This document shows positions 37,717-39,014 of a DNA stretch of 39,014 nt, piece by piece. The position numbers and the translations under genes were made by a program. The first letter of the stretch is position 1. Each line of letters opens with the position of its first letter. The DNA is from CAZKEG01 sp964601575 (lineage in GTDB: Bacteria > Desulfobacterota > Thermodesulfobacteria > Thermodesulfobacteriales > Thermodesulfatatoraceae): contig CAZROA010000038.1 of the NCBI GenBank assembly GCA_964601575.1, forward strand, positions 1-39,014. Direction: 5' to 3'. The notes beneath the pieces are model-generated. The model searched no databases and had not been told where the DNA came from. It saw only the letters and a program-made list of their open reading frames with translations.

Positions 37717-39014
37717 ATGGAACGGACCCTGACCATTGATCCTGCTGCCCAGGAAATGATTACCAAGGCCAAACAACAAGGGCTTGAGCTTATTTGGGAT
37801 CGTCTGGAGGCCCAACAACCCCAATGTGGTTTTGGTCAACTGGGGCTTTGTTGCCGGCATTGCGTTATGGGGCCTTGCCGCATCGATCCCTTTGGCCACG
37901 GGGCTCGGAAAGGGGTCTGCGGGGCCACAGCCGATACCTTGGTGGCCAGACATATCCTGCGCATGATCGCCGCCGGGGCTGCCGCTCATTCAGACCATGG
38001 CCGACGCCCAGCCATTCTCCTGCTTGAAGTGGCCACTGGCCAGAACACCAATTACCGCCTAACCGATACCGAAAAGCTCCTCTCAGTCGCTAAAAGACTG
38101 GGTTTGGAGACCGAAGGCAAAGAACCGGCAGAAATCGCCGCTGAATTGGCCCGCGTGGCCCTAAATGACTATGGCAAGCAGGATCCTTCTCCCATTTCTT
38201 TTCTTAAGGCCTATGCCCCTCGAAAGCGTCAGGAACGTTGGTTGAAGCTAGAAAAAGAACTCTTCCAAAAGACTGAGGCCTTCATGGGCATTGTCCCGCG
38301 AAACATTGATCGAGAAATAGTAGACATCATGCACCGGACCCATATGGGGGTGGATCACGATCCGGTCTCTTTGTTGCTTCAAGGTGTTCGGTGTGCCCTG
38401 GGTGACGGTTGGGGAGGATCGCTTATTGCCACCGAGTTTCAAGATATCCTCTTTGGCACCCCGCGGCCCAGGCGCATCTTTGCCAACCTAGGCGTGCTTA
38501 AAGAAGAGATGGTCAACGTGGTGGTTCATGGTCATGAGCCCATCCTTTCGGAGATGATTGTCACCGTGGCCAACAGCCCGGAAATGCAGGCCAAGGCCCA
38601 GAGCCAAGGGGCAAAGGGTATAAACGTGGTCGGCCTTTGTTGTACAGGCAACGAAATCCTCATGAGGCAAGGGGTGTCCATTGCTGGAAATGAACTCCAT
38701 TCTGAGTTGGCGGTGGTCACCGGGGCGGTGGAGGCCATGGTCGTGGATGTCCAATGTATTTATCCTGCTTTGGCCGAGCTTTCCCGCTGTTTCCACACCA
38801 AATTCATCAGCACCAGTGATCAGGCCCGTTTCCCCGGGGTCATTCACATCCAATTTGAAGAGGCTCGAGCCAAAGAGGTGGCTGAACAGATCATCGACTT
38901 GGCCATCGAAAATTTCCCTAACCGAGACAAAGACCGGGTTAAGATCCCTGACGTCCGCGAAGAGGCGGTGGTGGGCTTTAGTGCCGAGGCCATCCTTTCT
39001 GCCCTTGGCGGTTC
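37717..39014 (+). CDS. cooS: Anaerobic nickel CO dehydrogenase catalytic subunit (3' truncated)
   Basis: The frame stays open from ATG 37717 (AAGGAGAGGG upstream) to the window end: 432 residues of about 630 expected. It is the Ni-Fe-S CooS enzyme that oxidises CO or reduces CO2. The N-terminal cluster region has CGFGQLGLCCRHCVMGPCRI (D- and B-cluster cysteines) and KGVCGATADT. C-cluster ligands appear as HGHEPILSEM (His), GLCCTGNEILMRQG (Cys) and VDVQCIYPAL (Cys); the remaining C-cluster cysteines lie outside the window. It follows a CooF-like ferredoxin, forming a cooF-cooS unit. A stand-alone CooS is more likely than the acetyl-CoA synthase-linked type, but the 3' context is missing. Confidence 0.94.
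   Translation, partial: MERTLTIDPAAQEMITKAKQQGLELIWDRLEAQQPQCGFGQLGLCCRHCVMGPCRIDPFGHGARKGVCGATADTLVARHILRMIAAGAAAHSDHGRRPAILLLEVATGQNTNYRLTDTEKLLSVAKRLGLETEGKEPAEIAAELARVALNDYGKQDPSPISFLKAYAPRKRQERWLKLEKELFQKTEAFMGIVPRNIDREIVDIMHRTHMGVDHDPVSLLLQGVRCALGDGWGGSLIATEFQDILFGTPRPRRIFANLGVLKEEMVNVVVHGHEPILSEMIVTVANSPEMQAKAQSQGAKGINVVGLCCTGNEILMRQGVSIAGNELHSELAVVTGAVEAMVVDVQCIYPALAELSRCFHTKFISTSDQARFPGVIHIQFEEARAKEVAEQIIDLAIENFPNRDKDRVKIPDVREEAVVGFSAEAILSALGG

Noticed and set aside
1..39014. Prophage, transposon, CRISPR or defence island
   Set aside because: No integrase, transposase, regular repeat-spacer array, or toxin/antitoxin-like genes; gene content is housekeeping with conserved metabolic operons.

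Overview
The window looks like core chromosome from an anaerobic, probably thermophilic, sulfur- or sulfate-metabolising bacterium of the Thermodesulfobacteria/Desulfobacterota type. This is inferred from a siroheme-decarboxylase-like gene (ahb family, the alternative haem route of sulfate reducers), a nickel CO dehydrogenase with a CooF-like ferredoxin, LarB, QueH, the DUF5320/NifX-like metal proteins, and charged, compact proteins packed with 1-14 nt gaps or overlaps. No phage, insertion sequence, CRISPR array or rRNA was seen.

Layout. 1-2792: glyQ (5' truncated) and glyS. 2772-4381 (minus): two unknown genes and a HAD phosphatase. 4496-6381: a metal-handling module of a Trp/Arg/Gly-rich DUF5320 protein, a small zinc ribbon and a CDF transporter fused to a NifX/NifB-like domain. 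6305-7299 (minus): pyrD preceded by an overlapping 30-residue membrane peptide gene. 7392-10922: corC-lnt-prfB, with prfB carrying the programmed +1 frameshift. 10953-14748: hrcA-grpE-dnaK ending in a strong terminator. 14826-16826: hisI-hisG-TPR lipoprotein. 16827-17716 (minus): queH and DUF2905, with a terminator-like hairpin in the queH leader. 17720-21695: AT-rich repeat-bearing DNA, then dnaN-gyrB-DUF6485; this is a candidate origin region. 21768-23801: rsfS-gpmI. 23827-26065 (minus): a 52-residue membrane peptide, a UPF0016 half-transporter, ahbB-like and hemL. 26113-27440: a DUF6657-like gene and larB. 27431-33062: a soluble PAS/GAF hybrid histidine kinase divergent from a chemoreceptor whose HAMP domain is split by a cysteine-rich insert; both have sigma-28-like promoters and patchy AT-rich composition. 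33106-34973: purB, a NUDIX gene and tRNA-Val(CAC). 34991-36157: rpsF-rpsR-rplI behind a structured leader. 36224-39014: fdhD, a CooF-like ferredoxin and cooS (3' truncated).

Most of the content is housekeeping: translation (glyQS, prfB, tRNA, S6/S18/L9, rsfS), chaperones, replication (dnaN, gyrB), His, purine, pyrimidine and tetrapyrrole synthesis. The places most likely to hold something new are the DUF5320/zinc-ribbon/CDF-NifX module, the two translationally coupled micro-membrane proteins missed by simple ORF length cut-offs, the kinase/chemoreceptor pair with its cysteine-bearing HAMP domain, and several leader structures (queH, purB, rpsF). All start-site changes, promoters and RNA structures below were read by eye from the sequence and no database search was run.
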